Shown in pieces: positions 12,923-22,178 of a DNA stretch of 23,276 nucleotides. This DNA is from JAJXSS01 sp964547135 (GTDB lineage Bacteria; Planctomycetota; Phycisphaerae; Phycisphaerales; Phycisphaeraceae), in assembly GCA_964547135.1 (NCBI GenBank), contig CAZJMK010000062.1:1-23276 (forward strand). Reading direction: 5' to 3'. Every line of letters begins with the position of its first letter. The first letter of the stretch is position 1. The translations under genes were made by a program, and so were the position numbers. Under the pieces are notes generated by a model. That model searched no databases. It was not told the origin of the DNA and saw only the letters and a program-made list of their open reading frames with translations.

Positions 12923-14572
12923 TCACCGCAGCCACCGCCGCCACCATCGCTTGGTCTGCAATCCCCCAAAACGGATGCGCTTGTCCACCGGCACACGAAT
13001 CAGGTACGTCCAGCGATAGGCCTGCTCCACCACCCGCGACGGCACCACCACCACGTTGCGTACATTGGCGTAAAACGTCTGCCCCATGAACTCGATCGCC
13101 GCCCGCGTGCCTGCCGCCTTGGGTTCATGCAACCGCAGCACAAACACCACTGCCATCAACCGTAAAAGTGTTGACACGATGAACAACACCCCGTGATACG
13201 TCAGCACAATACCCAGCATCGGCACAGCCATGTGAATGCCTTCGATGTGTTTGGTCAGCACACTTGCAAACAACCCCGACAACACCCCCCCGATCGCCAC
13301 TGCAATGCTGTTGACCACCACATAGGCTGCGCCACTCTCACTTTTTTTACTGCCGGGTTTACCACCGGACTTGCTGCCCGCCAGGTCCATCACAATGTTG
13401 AAGTTGGCCAGTTCCACCCCCGGCCAGGTGATCGTCGTCAGTAATATCGCCAGATACCCCAGCCAGCTCATCCATGACCATTCGCCCCCGGTCAACCGCC
13501 AAAGGGTCACGTCCCACGGGTCGTTCCAGTTCACCGTCGTCGCAATATCAGGCCCCATGAACAGCCAGCCGACCGACCCGAACACGATCGTCGTCGAACA
13601 AACGATCAACACCGGCTTACGCCCCAGCCGATCAATCAACCCGCCCCAAAACGGATACGCAATCATCTGACACAACAGCGGCAGGGCAATGATCATCACC
13701 TGTGCCTGCAGGTTGCTCACCCCCAGTTCCTTCACCATATACAACCACACATACTGACCGATAAACCCGATCGCCAGGTTGAGTGTGAATATAAAACTCA
13801 GAAAAAAACGAAAATCACGGTCACGCAGCGGCACCAGTACCATCGACAACAAACTTTTGCCCGGGTCCAGTTTGCGCGGGTAATCGTCCTTGATGGGTGC
13901 AAAACACAAAATGTCCAGCGCCCCGCTGACGCCCGCCACCGCCAGTATCACACTCATGATCAGCATGGCCGACCCGGGCTGATCCGCCTCCGTGCGCGTC
14001 GCCACATCCAGCAGCCAGCCGATTAAAAGCGTGATCGTAATGCCCACCATCTGCCCGATGCGATTGCGAAAACCAAAATATCGACCACGCACCTTGCGCG
14101 GTATCACATCCGCCATCCAACTCATCCACGACGGCCCCGGTATGTTGGCAATCGCCCAGTTGAAAAACAACAGCACCAAAAGCGCCATCCACCACAAATC
14201 ACCGCTTTGCGGAAGCAACCACGGTATCGCCGCAATTGCCATCCATATCAAACGGTGCGTCGTTGCTGCGATCAAAAAAGTGAGTTTGCGAAAGCCGTAA
14301 CGGTCCAAAAACCACCCGGCGGGCAGTTGAAAAAACACCCCCACAAACGGCAGCGTCGCAATCAACCCAAACGCCCAGTCCGGCGTGCCCAGCTTGCGGG
14401 CAAACTGCGTCATCACCGCGCCGTTGATCGTCCACATCCACGTCGCACCAAAAATCCATGCGATGGTGATCAACCGCAAATCATGCCGCAACCGATCCCC
14501 GCGCGACATTGCCGGCGTCAGGGTGGTATCGCCGTCACCAATTGCTTGGTTTTGCGTTTCTGATGGTGCCAT
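12923..14572 (-). CDS. MFS transporter
   Basis: 549 residues with about 12 membrane helices. The loop between helices 2 and 3 carries DRYGFRK (90-96) and the equivalent loop in the second half DRLGRKP (314-320), the major facilitator signature. RGRYFGFRN at 162-170 follows helix 4. There is a long loop with a charged Lys/Ser/Gly-rich segment between late helices (KSGGKPGSKKSESG) and a basic cytoplasmic tail of about 65 residues after the last helix. Substrate unknown; the neighbouring GDP-mannose epimerase suggests a sugar-related role, but this is only context. The ATG has no clear ribosome binding site. Confidence 0.88.
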   Translation of the reverse strand: MAPSETQNQAIGDGDTTLTPAMSRGDRLRHDLRLITIAWIFGATWMWTINGAVMTQFARKLGTPDWAFGLIATLPFVGVFFQLPAGWFLDRYGFRKLTFLIAATTHRLIWMAIAAIPWLLPQSGDLWWMALLVLLFFNWAIANIPGPSWMSWMADVIPRKVRGRYFGFRNRIGQMVGITITLLIGWLLDVATRTEADQPGSAMLIMSVILAVAGVSGALDILCFAPIKDDYPRKLDPGKSLLSMVLVPLRDRDFRFFLSFIFTLNLAIGFIGQYVWLYMVKELGVSNLQAQVMIIALPLLCQMIAYPFWGGLIDRLGRKPVLIVCSTTIVFGSVGWLFMGPDIATTVNWNDPWDVTLWRLTGGEWSWMSWLGYLAILLTTITWPGVELANFNIVMDLAGSKSGGKPGSKKSESGAAYVVVNSIAVAIGGVLSGLFASVLTKHIEGIHMAVPMLGIVLTYHGVLFIVSTLLRLMAVVFVLRLHEPKAAGTRAAIEFMGQTFYANVRNVVVVPSRVVEQAYRWTYLIRVPVDKRIRFGGLQTKRWWRRWLR

Positions 14573-14653
14573 GATGAGTTCAAATCATGAGGTCGAAAAC
14601 AAATCGCTTCGCAATCAATATGCTACCTCATCCCGCTTTCACCACAAACCGCA

Positions 14654-14735
14654 GTTAGCGCCGCGATTTATCGCGTCTGATCGGAGTGGTTAATCGGTGA
14701 GTCGGTGAGTCGGTTAATCGGTTGAAGAAGTGGCC
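14654..14735. repeat. Composite repeat, inverted copy of 4565-4651 (palindromic element copy E plus octamers)
   Basis: It starts with GTTAGCGCCGCGAT then TTATCGCGTCTG (14654-14679), the exact reverse complement of copy B. It then continues ATCGGAGTGGTTAATCGGT and octamer units ending GTTGAAGAAGTGGCC. This matches the reverse complement of 4565-4651 unit by unit. It sits seven bases from the stop of the HEAT-repeat gene. Confidence 0.85.
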
Positions 14736-14741
14736 AATCAT

Positions 14742-16574
14742 TTATTTCGGCAGCGGTATCAAAAACCAGTCCGTGCTGGAAGTTTCCACCGCAGGCAAGG
14801 GCGGCAAAGTTTCACCCGTGATGTTCATGATCGCCCAGCGACATGCCCCGCCGATTTCACGGGTGGTGATTTCATCCTGCATGAACTTGCGCAACGTGCC
14901 CAGCGCGCTTTCCGCCTTCATCCGCCCCAGCGAAATCGCACTCATCATCCGCACTTCCGTCGTCTCCGGCTCCATGCTCACCACATCCGACAATCGCGAG
15001 CTGAACTGCCTGACCAGTTGCTCCTCCGGCTTACCTTCATGCATCAAACCCAACCCCCATATCGCTGCACCACGAGCAACAGCATCATACGAACCCTTGC
15101 CAATCACCTTGCGCATGATCGGCTCCGCCGGCGCATATTTCATCCGACCCAGCAATTGATACAACTGCGTACTCTCCGCACCCACACCGATCAAAATCGA
15201 AAACTCGCCCAGGTCTCCGTATCGTTCCATCGCATTGGTTTTCTTGTATTGTTCGTGCAATTCCTCCAAACGTTTCAACGCGATCGGCAACGTCTCGGTC
15301 ACCTGCAAGCGACGCAGCGCCACACATGCCGCCAACCGCACCTCCGGCCGATCATGTCGCAGCAACTCGACAACCCGCTGGGTCATCGACTCATCATCCA
15401 ACCCGCCAACCAGGTACGCCGCCTGTTCCAACCCCTGCCACTTGTCGCCTTTGAGTACCTGACGCACACTGCTCACCACCGTAGCCCGCAAAGCCGGTTG
15501 TGTTGACAGTTCCGCCAAACCTTCACGCACGGTTTTTCGCGCATCGTAATTGACATCATTCAATGCCGGCGCCACCAATGCGATCGCTTCCGTTGATTGA
15601 TGTGCAATCAGCGTTCTGACCGTTGTCAGCCGAACCCCCGCATCGTTATTCGCCAGCAATCGCGCCGCCAAGCTGGTTGATAGATTGGTCGGTGATAGGG
15701 CCAGCAATCGATCTGCCGCCAACTGCGCCACCGCCGGTTCCGTATCCGTCGCCAGTCGTTGCAACATCGCCACCGCCTGCGCGTCACTGTGATGTTGCAA
15801 CAATATCACCGCCAGCAAACGACCCTGCATGTCATCATCACCAGCCAGCGTGGTCGCCAGTGACACCAACCCCGTCGTATTGATGCGTGCCAATGCCCGC
15901 GCAGCCGTCAACCGATGCGTGATCGGTGCTTTGTTGCTATTCACCAATGCCTGCAAATCACCTTCCGCCTGTTTTTCGCCCACTGCTCCCAGCGCTAATA
16001 TCGCCGACTGCCGCGCCGGCCAGGGCGCTTTTTCATCACGCATCCGTTCCAACCAAAGTTTTCCCGCGTCTTGCGTTTTCCAACGTGCCAATGCTGCATC
16101 CGCCTGCGTCAGCACATCGATATCCCCAAACGGTTGGCTGATCGCTTTCACCAGCACCGATCCCGCAGCCGGGTCATCCAACGTCGCCAATGCCCGCACC
16201 AGTGCCTGCCGCAAAACCGGGTGCGTGTTGGTATCCAACATCGTCTGCAACCGCGCCCCCAATGGTTTCATGTCCGCCAGTTTTTCAGCATGCGCCCTGG
16301 CAATCGCCATCACCGCCTGCCGCCGGGTTTCCACATCCGGCCGATCCAACGCCAACTTCCACAACTCCGTCGTCTGCGGGTCAAACACCGACCTGATCTC
16401 CGGCCCGACAATCACCGGGTCACTGTCATAGTCATGGTCCAACCCCCACTTGCCCTCTGCCGCCGGGTTGATCGGCCCAAACGACTGCGCCGCAGCCGAC
16501 ATCGTGAACACACTCACGATCATCAACGCGAGCAGACATCGCCAACCAGTCAAAAACAAACGTGATGCTTTCAT
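14742..16574 (-). CDS. Exported HEAT-repeat protein
   Basis: 610 residues. A signal peptide (basic start, hydrophobic 12-25, cleavage likely after SAAAQ at about 30) is followed by a short linker with DHDYDSDP and then, from about 66 to 585, paired helices of the HEAT/PBS type (VRLAACVALRRL, VRMMSAISLGRMKAE, ARQSAILALGAVGE). Such superhelices bind proteins and act as scaffolds in the periplasm or at the outer membrane. I start at 16574; the longer frame (to 16694) would translate a REP palindrome as PSPRPSPGGRG and bury the signal peptide. It is last in the cluster with the ABC transporter and the large secreted protein, so it is probably a partner of that system. Confidence 0.85.
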   Translation of the reverse strand: MKASRLFLTGWRCLLALMIVSVFTMSAAAQSFGPINPAAEGKWGLDHDYDSDPVIVGPEIRSVFDPQTTELWKLALDRPDVETRRQAVMAIARAHAEKLADMKPLGARLQTMLDTNTHPVLRQALVRALATLDDPAAGSVLVKAISQPFGDIDVLTQADAALARWKTQDAGKLWLERMRDEKAPWPARQSAILALGAVGEKQAEGDLQALVNSNKAPITHRLTAARALARINTTGLVSLATTLAGDDDMQGRLLAVILLQHHSDAQAVAMLQRLATDTEPAVAQLAADRLLALSPTNLSTSLAARLLANNDAGVRLTTVRTLIAHQSTEAIALVAPALNDVNYDARKTVREGLAELSTQPALRATVVSSVRQVLKGDKWQGLEQAAYLVGGLDDESMTQRVVELLRHDRPEVRLAACVALRRLQVTETLPIALKRLEELHEQYKKTNAMERYGDLGEFSILIGVGAESTQLYQLLGRMKYAPAEPIMRKVIGKGSYDAVARGAAIWGLGLMHEGKPEEQLVRQFSSRLSDVVSMEPETTEVRMMSAISLGRMKAESALGTLRKFMQDEITTREIGGACRWAIMNITGETLPPLPAVETSSTDWFLIPLPK

Positions 16575-16604
16575 GGGTTTCTCAATCGTGAACTTTGCAT
16601 ATCT

Positions 16605-16625
16605 CCCTCTCCCTCCGGGAGAGGG
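16605..16625. repeat. REP-type palindrome inside the ABC/HEAT gene cluster
   Basis: CCCTCTCCC-TCC-GGGAGAGGG, a perfect 9-bp stem with a 3-base loop, followed by TCGGGGTGAGGGCG. This is the widely seen 'CCCTCACCCCGACCCTCTCCC' type of repetitive extragenic palindrome. In the transcript it lies between the permease and HEAT genes and could stabilise the upstream message or lower downstream expression. Confidence 0.8.
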
Positions 16626-16694
16626 TCGGGGTGAGGGCGTGTTTGCTGTCGTTTTTTTCATGTTCATGAAAACCATCCGCCCAAAACCACTCAC

Positions 16695-18380
16695 TCAACT
16701 GGGCCTGGTCAGTTTCCAAGTGCGGTAAAACAGCCCCAGCAGACACGCCAGACTCATGCCGCCGATGAACCACCAGTTGCCCGGCACCAATTGGTACCGT
16801 GTAAAACCCGGGGCTTCGATCAATTGCAGCGCTGCCGCCAGCGGGTTGAATTGCAGCACAAATTCCACCGTACTCTGGTTGAACGGCGCATCCTGTCCGA
16901 CCCAGAACAGCATTGTTCCCGCACACAACCCGACCACCACCGCATAAGCCGTCGCCGTCGCCACCGCAGTCCGCTTGAACAAACTGCTCACCAGGGCACT
17001 GAGCACCACCACAAACACAGCCGTCAACAGTAGTGTGATGATCACGTTGGTCACGCGAATCGTCTGCCCCGGGTCGATCAGAATCATCAGCCCATACCCC
17101 GGCAACGTGGCAAACATGATCAGCAGCACCGTCCACGCGGACGACATCAGTTTGCCCATCACAATCGTGAACGGCGACAACGGCGTCAATTGCAACAACT
17201 GCCAACCGCCGCTCTCGCGTTCCCCGCTGATCAGCCCCGATGCCAGACTCGGCGTCATCAGCACCAAAAGCGCCATCTGCAAAATCACCATGATCGCCCC
17301 CAGCACTGCCACGCCTTCGTTCTGCTCCAGTCGCTTGGACCAGGTCAGACTGGCAAAGTACGCAAGCCCCAACGACGCAATCATGCAAAACGCGATCAAA
17401 CGCATCATCCAGTTGCTGCGCCCGAATCGCCTGCAACGAAATTCCTTGATCATCACCGGGTTGCTCATCGGGCCGATCATCCCGCTGCGCCTTTGCGGAT
17501 CGAAAAACCAGAGGTACATGATACGACGATACGCCCGTACCCCAGCCGAGCGTTCATCGGTGATCTGCCCAGCCGAGCGTGCCCGATCCAATATCCATCC
17601 GCCCAGCCGTGCCATCGTCCACAACGCAAACACCCCGTTCGACATCACCGCCAGCAAACTGTATCGCCATGCCAGTTGCGTGGTTTCCAGCAACCCTCCG
17701 CCACCCACATCCTGATGCCCCAATGTTTCCATCATGGCCGGTATGGGCGAAATACAGCGAATCCAATCCAGCACCTCACCCGCAGGCCCGACTGCCATGC
17801 CCCGTAAAAACTGGTAAGGCCCAAGCGTAAGCACCGCCATCACCAGCACCAACCCATACGTCGAACGCAACGCCGAGTCGATGTTCGTGGCGTAACTGCT
17901 CACGAGCAGACCCAGCGTTGCATACTGCACCGCCAGTAACACCAACACCACATACATCGGTATCAACTGCCCCCACAAACTCACCCCGCCCATCACGTAA
18001 CAGGCCGAGGCCGCCGGCAGACTCACCAGCACCAGCAACACCACAAACCCGCTCACTCCCAGTAACTTGCCCTGCAATATCGACCACGGGGTCATCGGCG
18101 TATTGAGTAACAACGCCAGCGTGCCCGACACCCGTTCACGCACAATGCTCGTCGCCGGAAACGCCGGTGCCAGCAATATCAACCCGGCCATGAGTCCGTA
18201 ACCAAACACCGACAACACCTGCTGCGCCTGCTTGCCCGACAGGTTGACCAGACTGTCACTGGGCCAGCGCAGCATCACCAGCACCGTCAACAACAACACC
18301 AGCCCCAATTGCACAAACAGGGCTTTGCGCGTGCGCAGCACCGTCACCAGTTCCCGTTGAATGATCGGATTGACCAGCAT
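16695..18380 (-). CDS. ABC-2 type permease, internally duplicated
   Basis: 561 residues, about twelve membrane helices. The protein is two ABC-2 permease modules in tandem: each starts with NP-[IV]-[MI]-[QI]-[RK]-E (4-10 and 307-313) followed by a basic stretch, and each carries the coupling segment RERVSGTLALLLNTP...GKL (81-106) and GERESGGWQLLQLTP...GKL (386-411). With the ATPase immediately upstream it should form an exporter using one permease chain instead of a dimer (inference). Substrate unknown. Its ATG shares one base with the ATPase stop (TGATG), so translation is coupled. Confidence 0.92.
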   Translation of the reverse strand: MLVNPIIQRELVTVLRTRKALFVQLGLVLLLTVLVMLRWPSDSLVNLSGKQAQQVLSVFGYGLMAGLILLAPAFPATSIVRERVSGTLALLLNTPMTPWSILQGKLLGVSGFVVLLVLVSLPAASACYVMGGVSLWGQLIPMYVVLVLLAVQYATLGLLVSSYATNIDSALRSTYGLVLVMAVLTLGPYQFLRGMAVGPAGEVLDWIRCISPIPAMMETLGHQDVGGGGLLETTQLAWRYSLLAVMSNGVFALWTMARLGGWILDRARSAGQITDERSAGVRAYRRIMYLWFFDPQRRSGMIGPMSNPVMIKEFRCRRFGRSNWMMRLIAFCMIASLGLAYFASLTWSKRLEQNEGVAVLGAIMVILQMALLVLMTPSLASGLISGERESGGWQLLQLTPLSPFTIVMGKLMSSAWTVLLIMFATLPGYGLMILIDPGQTIRVTNVIITLLLTAVFVVVLSALVSSLFKRTAVATATAYAVVVGLCAGTMLFWVGQDAPFNQSTVEFVLQFNPLAAALQLIEAPGFTRYQLVPGNWWFIGGMSLACLLGLFYRTWKLTRPS

Positions 18381-19378
18381 CAGCGTTTCCCTCCGACTGT
18401 TGCCGGCTCACGATCCCCGCTGCCGCCTTTTTCGTTCCGCGTCACCGAAAGGAATGCGTCCTCCAAGTCCAATTCCTGTTCACGGAATTGTGCCAGGCTG
18501 ATGCCCTGTTTGGTCAGTTCCGTCAAAATGCCCGCCAGTTCCTCATCATCCTTCCGCGTGGCGAAGCGCACCATCGCTTCGGTCTTCGATGTGGTCACCT
18601 CGGCATCGGCCTCCAGCCTTTGACGAATGATCTCGCTGGCACGGTCCACCTCTCCCACCGACAACAGTTGCGTTTCGATGATCCGCCGTTGACGCACCTG
18701 ACGCATGATGTCATCCAAACTGCCGAACGCACGCAGTTTGCCCTTGGTCACGATCGCCACCACATTACAAATGCGCGACAACTCCGGCAGAATGTGGCTG
18801 GTCACAATGATCGTCTTGCCCATGTCCGACAACCGCAAAATCAACTCACGCATTTCAATCCGCGCCTGCGGGTCCAACCCGTTGGCTGGTTCATCCAAAA
18901 TCAAAACCTGCGGGTTGTGCATCAATGTTCTGGCAATACCCACGCGCTGTTTCATCCCATGTGACAAACTTTCAACATAACGGTCCTTCATGTACGCCGC
19001 CCCGGCTATCTCCATCGCCTCGCCAATCCGCTGCTGCCGTTCTTTGCGCGGTATCTTGAAAGCAGCGCCGAAAAAGTCCAGGTATTCCTGCACCCGCATG
19101 TTGTCGTACGCCCCGAACGTATCGGGCATGTAGCCGATCACCTTTTTCAAAGCCGCCACATCGCGTGTGCAGTCCAACCCGCACACCATCGCGCTGCCCT
19201 CGGTCGGCTTCGACAAACCCACCAATATTTTGATCGTCGTGGTTTTCCCCGCGCCGTTGGGGCCGATGAACCCCAAAATCTGTTTCTGTTCCAGCCGAAT
19301 GCTCAGACTGTCCAACGCCACGAATTCCCCGTAACGCTTGGTCAGGTTTTTGGTTTCCACCACCACTTGCTCGCTCAT
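18380..19378 (-). CDS. ABC transporter ATP-binding protein (ABC-2 exporter type)
   Basis: 332 residues. Walker A GPNGAGKTT (39-47), signature LSHGMKQR (138-145, His in place of the usual Gly), Walker B VLILDEP with Glu163 catalytic, H-loop His195 in TSHIL. The C-terminal 110 residues form the extra domain seen in ATPases of the CcmA/DrrA/GldA kind. It drives the double permease encoded next. The ribosome binding site AAGGAG lies seven bases before ATG. It lies about 240 bases past the large secreted protein gene, with a repeat in between, so it may also have its own promoter. Confidence 0.95.
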   Translation of the reverse strand: MSEQVVVETKNLTKRYGEFVALDSLSIRLEQKQILGFIGPNGAGKTTTIKILVGLSKPTEGSAMVCGLDCTRDVAALKKVIGYMPDTFGAYDNMRVQEYLDFFGAAFKIPRKERQQRIGEAMEIAGAAYMKDRYVESLSHGMKQRVGIARTLMHNPQVLILDEPANGLDPQARIEMRELILRLSDMGKTIIVTSHILPELSRICNVVAIVTKGKLRAFGSLDDIMRQVRQRRIIETQLLSVGEVDRASEIIRQRLEADAEVTTSKTEAMVRFATRKDDEELAGILTELTKQGISLAQFREQELDLEDAFLSVTRNEKGGSGDREPATVGGKR

Positions 19379-19616
19379 GAACCGACTCCTTCATCACGCA
19401 CAATGAATAAAAAATGGTTGTTTGTAAACTCAGCCTGTATTCAAGCCGGGTACAAGGTCGCCGCTGCCCGACGATTTAATTCACCGCAATCATTATCCTT
19501 AGTTCATCAGTTCCAGCATTGAATCATTCTGTGAAATTCGGAATTCGACGGCTTCAACAGCGTGCTTTGACGCTAAATCCGAAATTCGAAATCCGAAATT
19601 CGAAATATCCATTCCA
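19379..19616. other. Intergenic region upstream of the ABC ATPase gene
   Basis: 238 bases. It contains the ATPase ribosome binding site and a 7-bp repeat (19575-19606) next to the stop of the upstream gene. I see no gene and no certain promoter. Confidence 0.5.
19575..19606. repeat. 7-bp tandem repeat AAATYCG, 4.5 units
   Basis: AAATCCG, AAATTCG, AAATCCG, AAATTCG, AAAT, strictly alternating C and T at one position. A related decayed stretch (GAAATTCGGAATTCG) lies about 30 bases away. It is 11 bases past the stop of the large secreted protein gene. Confidence 0.85.
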
Positions 19617-22094
19617 TCATCTCCCCAGTACCCTCCCCTTCACCTCCAACCCAATTCCCTGCACATTCCAAGGCTGCCCCATCGCTGCCACATCCGCCAG
19701 TTCACTCACCGTCAGCAGACATGTGATACTCCCCTGTGTCTTTACCTGACTCAACTGCTCGGCTGTGATCACCACTTCATACCTCCCCAACGGGCTGTCT
19801 CGTTTGATAAGCGGTTCCGTCTGCTCCCCTTGCACCAATTTCAATTCCACACTTCGCCCCGCAGCGCGAATATCAATCCACAATCGCGCCTCCTCCCATT
19901 GCACCGGCAGCAACTCCTCCGGCAAACTGAACTTCACCGGAACCGTCCCCCCCTGATTGATCGCCAACCACTGCCCGCGATTTTCATCGTAAGCCGTGGT
20001 CAACCTGCCCGCTCGTGCCGGGCGCTGCTTTCCTTCACCTGCCGCCGGCACTTCGCTTCGACTAACTTCAAATTTCACCAATGCCTCGGGCACCAAAATC
20101 CGTGATCCCTCCGCCGGCCGCTCAATCGCCAGTGGCAACTTCACCAGCGACCAGCCGACCCGTCTTGCATCCAACGTCGTACTCACCCCCATCGGCACCG
20201 CATTCGACCAACCCAACATCATCGGTTTTTGCGCCTTCCACAAACTCACCATCCCGCTGCCACCTCTGCCCATCCGCGTTTCCTGCAGCGCCGCATCACC
20301 TGTCGCCGCCGGCTCAAACAGCGTGCGGTAAATCTCCTGCCGAAGCACCTGCTGCTGCCCTGACATCACTCCCTTGATGTACTGTCCGCTGCCCAGCACC
20401 TCCGCTGCCCCAGCCGACCATTGCCCCGCACCCATTTGTCGTGGCGCCAGTTTGCCCGTCGGCCCAGCGATGATCACATCCTCCATCGCCCCCACCCATT
20501 CCCCTTTCGCCTCCACCGTCAACCCTTCTGCTCCAAAACGCAACGTCGCCCCCGCCGGCTCACTCATCAAAATGCCATTGGCAAACCGTGCCGACGCCAC
20601 CGCGTTCTCCGGCAAACTCAATCGCTCCCACTGCCACCGGTCCATATCCTTCCACACCATCCGACCCGCACCCATCATCTCCCTGCCCGACCGATCGATC
20701 ACCGTCGGCAAAAACGCTCCGCCGAGGCTTGCTTCGATGCGCGCCGACTCATCCTGCTGCCGGGCGTAAATCTGCATCTGCCCATCCACCAGCATCAATC
20801 GTTGTGAGGGCAACACCTCCACCATACTGCCACTGACCACCGTCGAGGGCGTGTCCTGTCGGTGCATCACCCCCAACCCCAAAAGCACCGCCCCGCCGAT
20901 GACCGCCAGTATCGCGCCGATCCACCCCATATGCTCCATCCGCCCCTGTCGATGCAGGCACAAGCCCGTCAGCAGGTACGTCACCAAAAACCCCGCCAAT
21001 ACACTCAGCACCACCGTTCGGCTGATCACCCGGTAACCGATCTGTTCCAGTAAAAATCGATCCCAGCGCACCAAATCGCTCGTGCTGGTCGCTTGCTTTT
21101 GCATCATCAACCGTGCCACCGATTCCGCCGACGCCCGCAACTTTTTCGCGTCATCCACCCACGCCCGCGCACCGAGCGTCGTCACCACGATCACCCCCTG
21201 CCCCACCTGCCTGCGCAGCAACGCCGGCCACCCATCCACTTTCTGCATCACCTGCCAACCTTCCGAAGGCAACACCCGCACCAACGCAATCGGCCGCTCC
21301 GAGGTAATCTGCGTCTTCGTCCCTTCCCCCTCCATCGTCAACTCATGCAACGCCACCCGGCTCACCTGCGTCAAACCTTCCTCCTCCATGAGCAGCGCAT
21401 CCAGCAACTCCCCCGGCACCAAGTCCGCCATGATCCACAATCGCCCTCCCTGCACCACCCACTGCCTCAGCGCCGCAATCTGTGCCCCATCCAACTGCAA
21501 CTGCGGGTGCGCGAGCAACAACTGGTTTAACGCCTCATACGCCATCGCCTGTCCCGGCAGACCGTTGGCTCGCATGAACACCAAACGATCATCCTGCCCC
21601 GCACTTTTACGCACTGCCTGGCTCAAATCAATCGGCACTTCATTGGTTGAATCATTCACCACCCCCATCCTTGTCTGACCATGATCCGCAATGAGCAACG
21701 CCGGCTGCCTTGACAGCGCCAAATTGGGCTGGTCCTGCGGCGTCAGCAACACCGTCACCGGTATCGAACGTGCATTCCGCTCCACCTCGGCAATGTAAAA
21801 AGGCACCGTGCGAATCAACCGACTCCGCGGCGGCAGCCAAAGGTCCGCCACGAACTGCGTCGCCGGTTGCTGGTCCGTCGCCACCACGCCATAAAACTGC
21901 CGGGCTTGTGCTTCGGGGTTATCGACTGTCAGTGTCATCAACCCCCAGGTATGTGCCGGAAAACGCCCCGCACCGACCGCTGCCCCGCTGATCTGCAACG
22001 TCGCAGCACCTGCTGATGGTGCCAATAAAAATATCAGGCAAATCAAAAAGCCCAAACCGCAGAATCGTCGGCGATAAACTGACCCGTACCACAT
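19617..22094 (-). CDS. Large secreted/membrane protein with amidotransferase-like region, ABC-linked
   Basis: 825 residues, family not firmly recognised. A signal peptide (about 1-31, ending APSAGAA), a beta-rich N-terminal domain (about 32-125), a region at 165-330 with ALRQWVVQGGRLWIMAD and GQGVIVVTTLGARAW that resembles the glutamine-amidotransferase-like fold of planctomycete envelope proteins, two membrane helices (about 359-380 and 388-411), and a beta-rich C-terminal half of about 410 residues. The layout recalls GldG-like partners of ABC-2 exporters, and the ABC ATPase and double permease follow in the same direction. The start is set at 22094, because GGAG lies six bases upstream; the ATG twelve bases earlier lacks such a site. 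Confidence 0.75.
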   Translation of the reverse strand: MWYGSVYRRRFCGLGFLICLIFLLAPSAGAATLQISGAAVGAGRFPAHTWGLMTLTVDNPEAQARQFYGVVATDQQPATQFVADLWLPPRSRLIRTVPFYIAEVERNARSIPVTVLLTPQDQPNLALSRQPALLIADHGQTRMGVVNDSTNEVPIDLSQAVRKSAGQDDRLVFMRANGLPGQAMAYEALNQLLLAHPQLQLDGAQIAALRQWVVQGGRLWIMADLVPGELLDALLMEEEGLTQVSRVALHELTMEGEGTKTQITSERPIALVRVLPSEGWQVMQKVDGWPALLRRQVGQGVIVVTTLGARAWVDDAKKLRASAESVARLMMQKQATSTSDLVRWDRFLLEQIGYRVISRTVVLSVLAGFLVTYLLTGLCLHRQGRMEHMGWIGAILAVIGGAVLLGLGVMHRQDTPSTVVSGSMVEVLPSQRLMLVDGQMQIYARQQDESARIEASLGGAFLPTVIDRSGREMMGAGRMVWKDMDRWQWERLSLPENAVASARFANGILMSEPAGATLRFGAEGLTVEAKGEWVGAMEDVIIAGPTGKLAPRQMGAGQWSAGAAEVLGSGQYIKGVMSGQQQVLRQEIYRTLFEPAATGDAALQETRMGRGGSGMVSLWKAQKPMMLGWSNAVPMGVSTTLDARRVGWSLVKLPLAIERPAEGSRILVPEALVKFEVSRSEVPAAGEGKQRPARAGRLTTAYDENRGQWLAINQGGTVPVKFSLPEELLPVQWEEARLWIDIRAAGRSVELKLVQGEQTEPLIKRDSPLGRYEVVITAEQLSQVKTQGSITCLLTVSELADVAAMGQPWNVQGIGLEVKGRVLGR

Positions 22095-22106
22095 GCGATG
22101 CTCCAT

Positions 22107-22178
22107 CCGTGAAGGGGAAGTGAAGCATCATACAAAAAAACAATCGCTTCACCCAATCGACGCTAAAGTGTTCCCATC
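22107..22178. promoter_or_regulatory. Divergent intergenic region
   Basis: About 72 bases between the starts of the large secreted protein gene (minus) and the hydrolase gene (plus). It must hold both promoters. An A-rich tract (CATACAAAAAAACAATCG) is the only notable motif, and no clear -10/-35 can be assigned. Confidence 0.4.

Noticed and set aside
13821..14195. 124-codon alternative frame within the MFS gene
   Set aside because: It is a frame shadow of the MFS membrane helices.
16575..16694. 40-residue N-terminal extension of the HEAT-repeat protein
   Set aside because: It translates a REP palindrome and precedes a good signal peptide starting at 16574.
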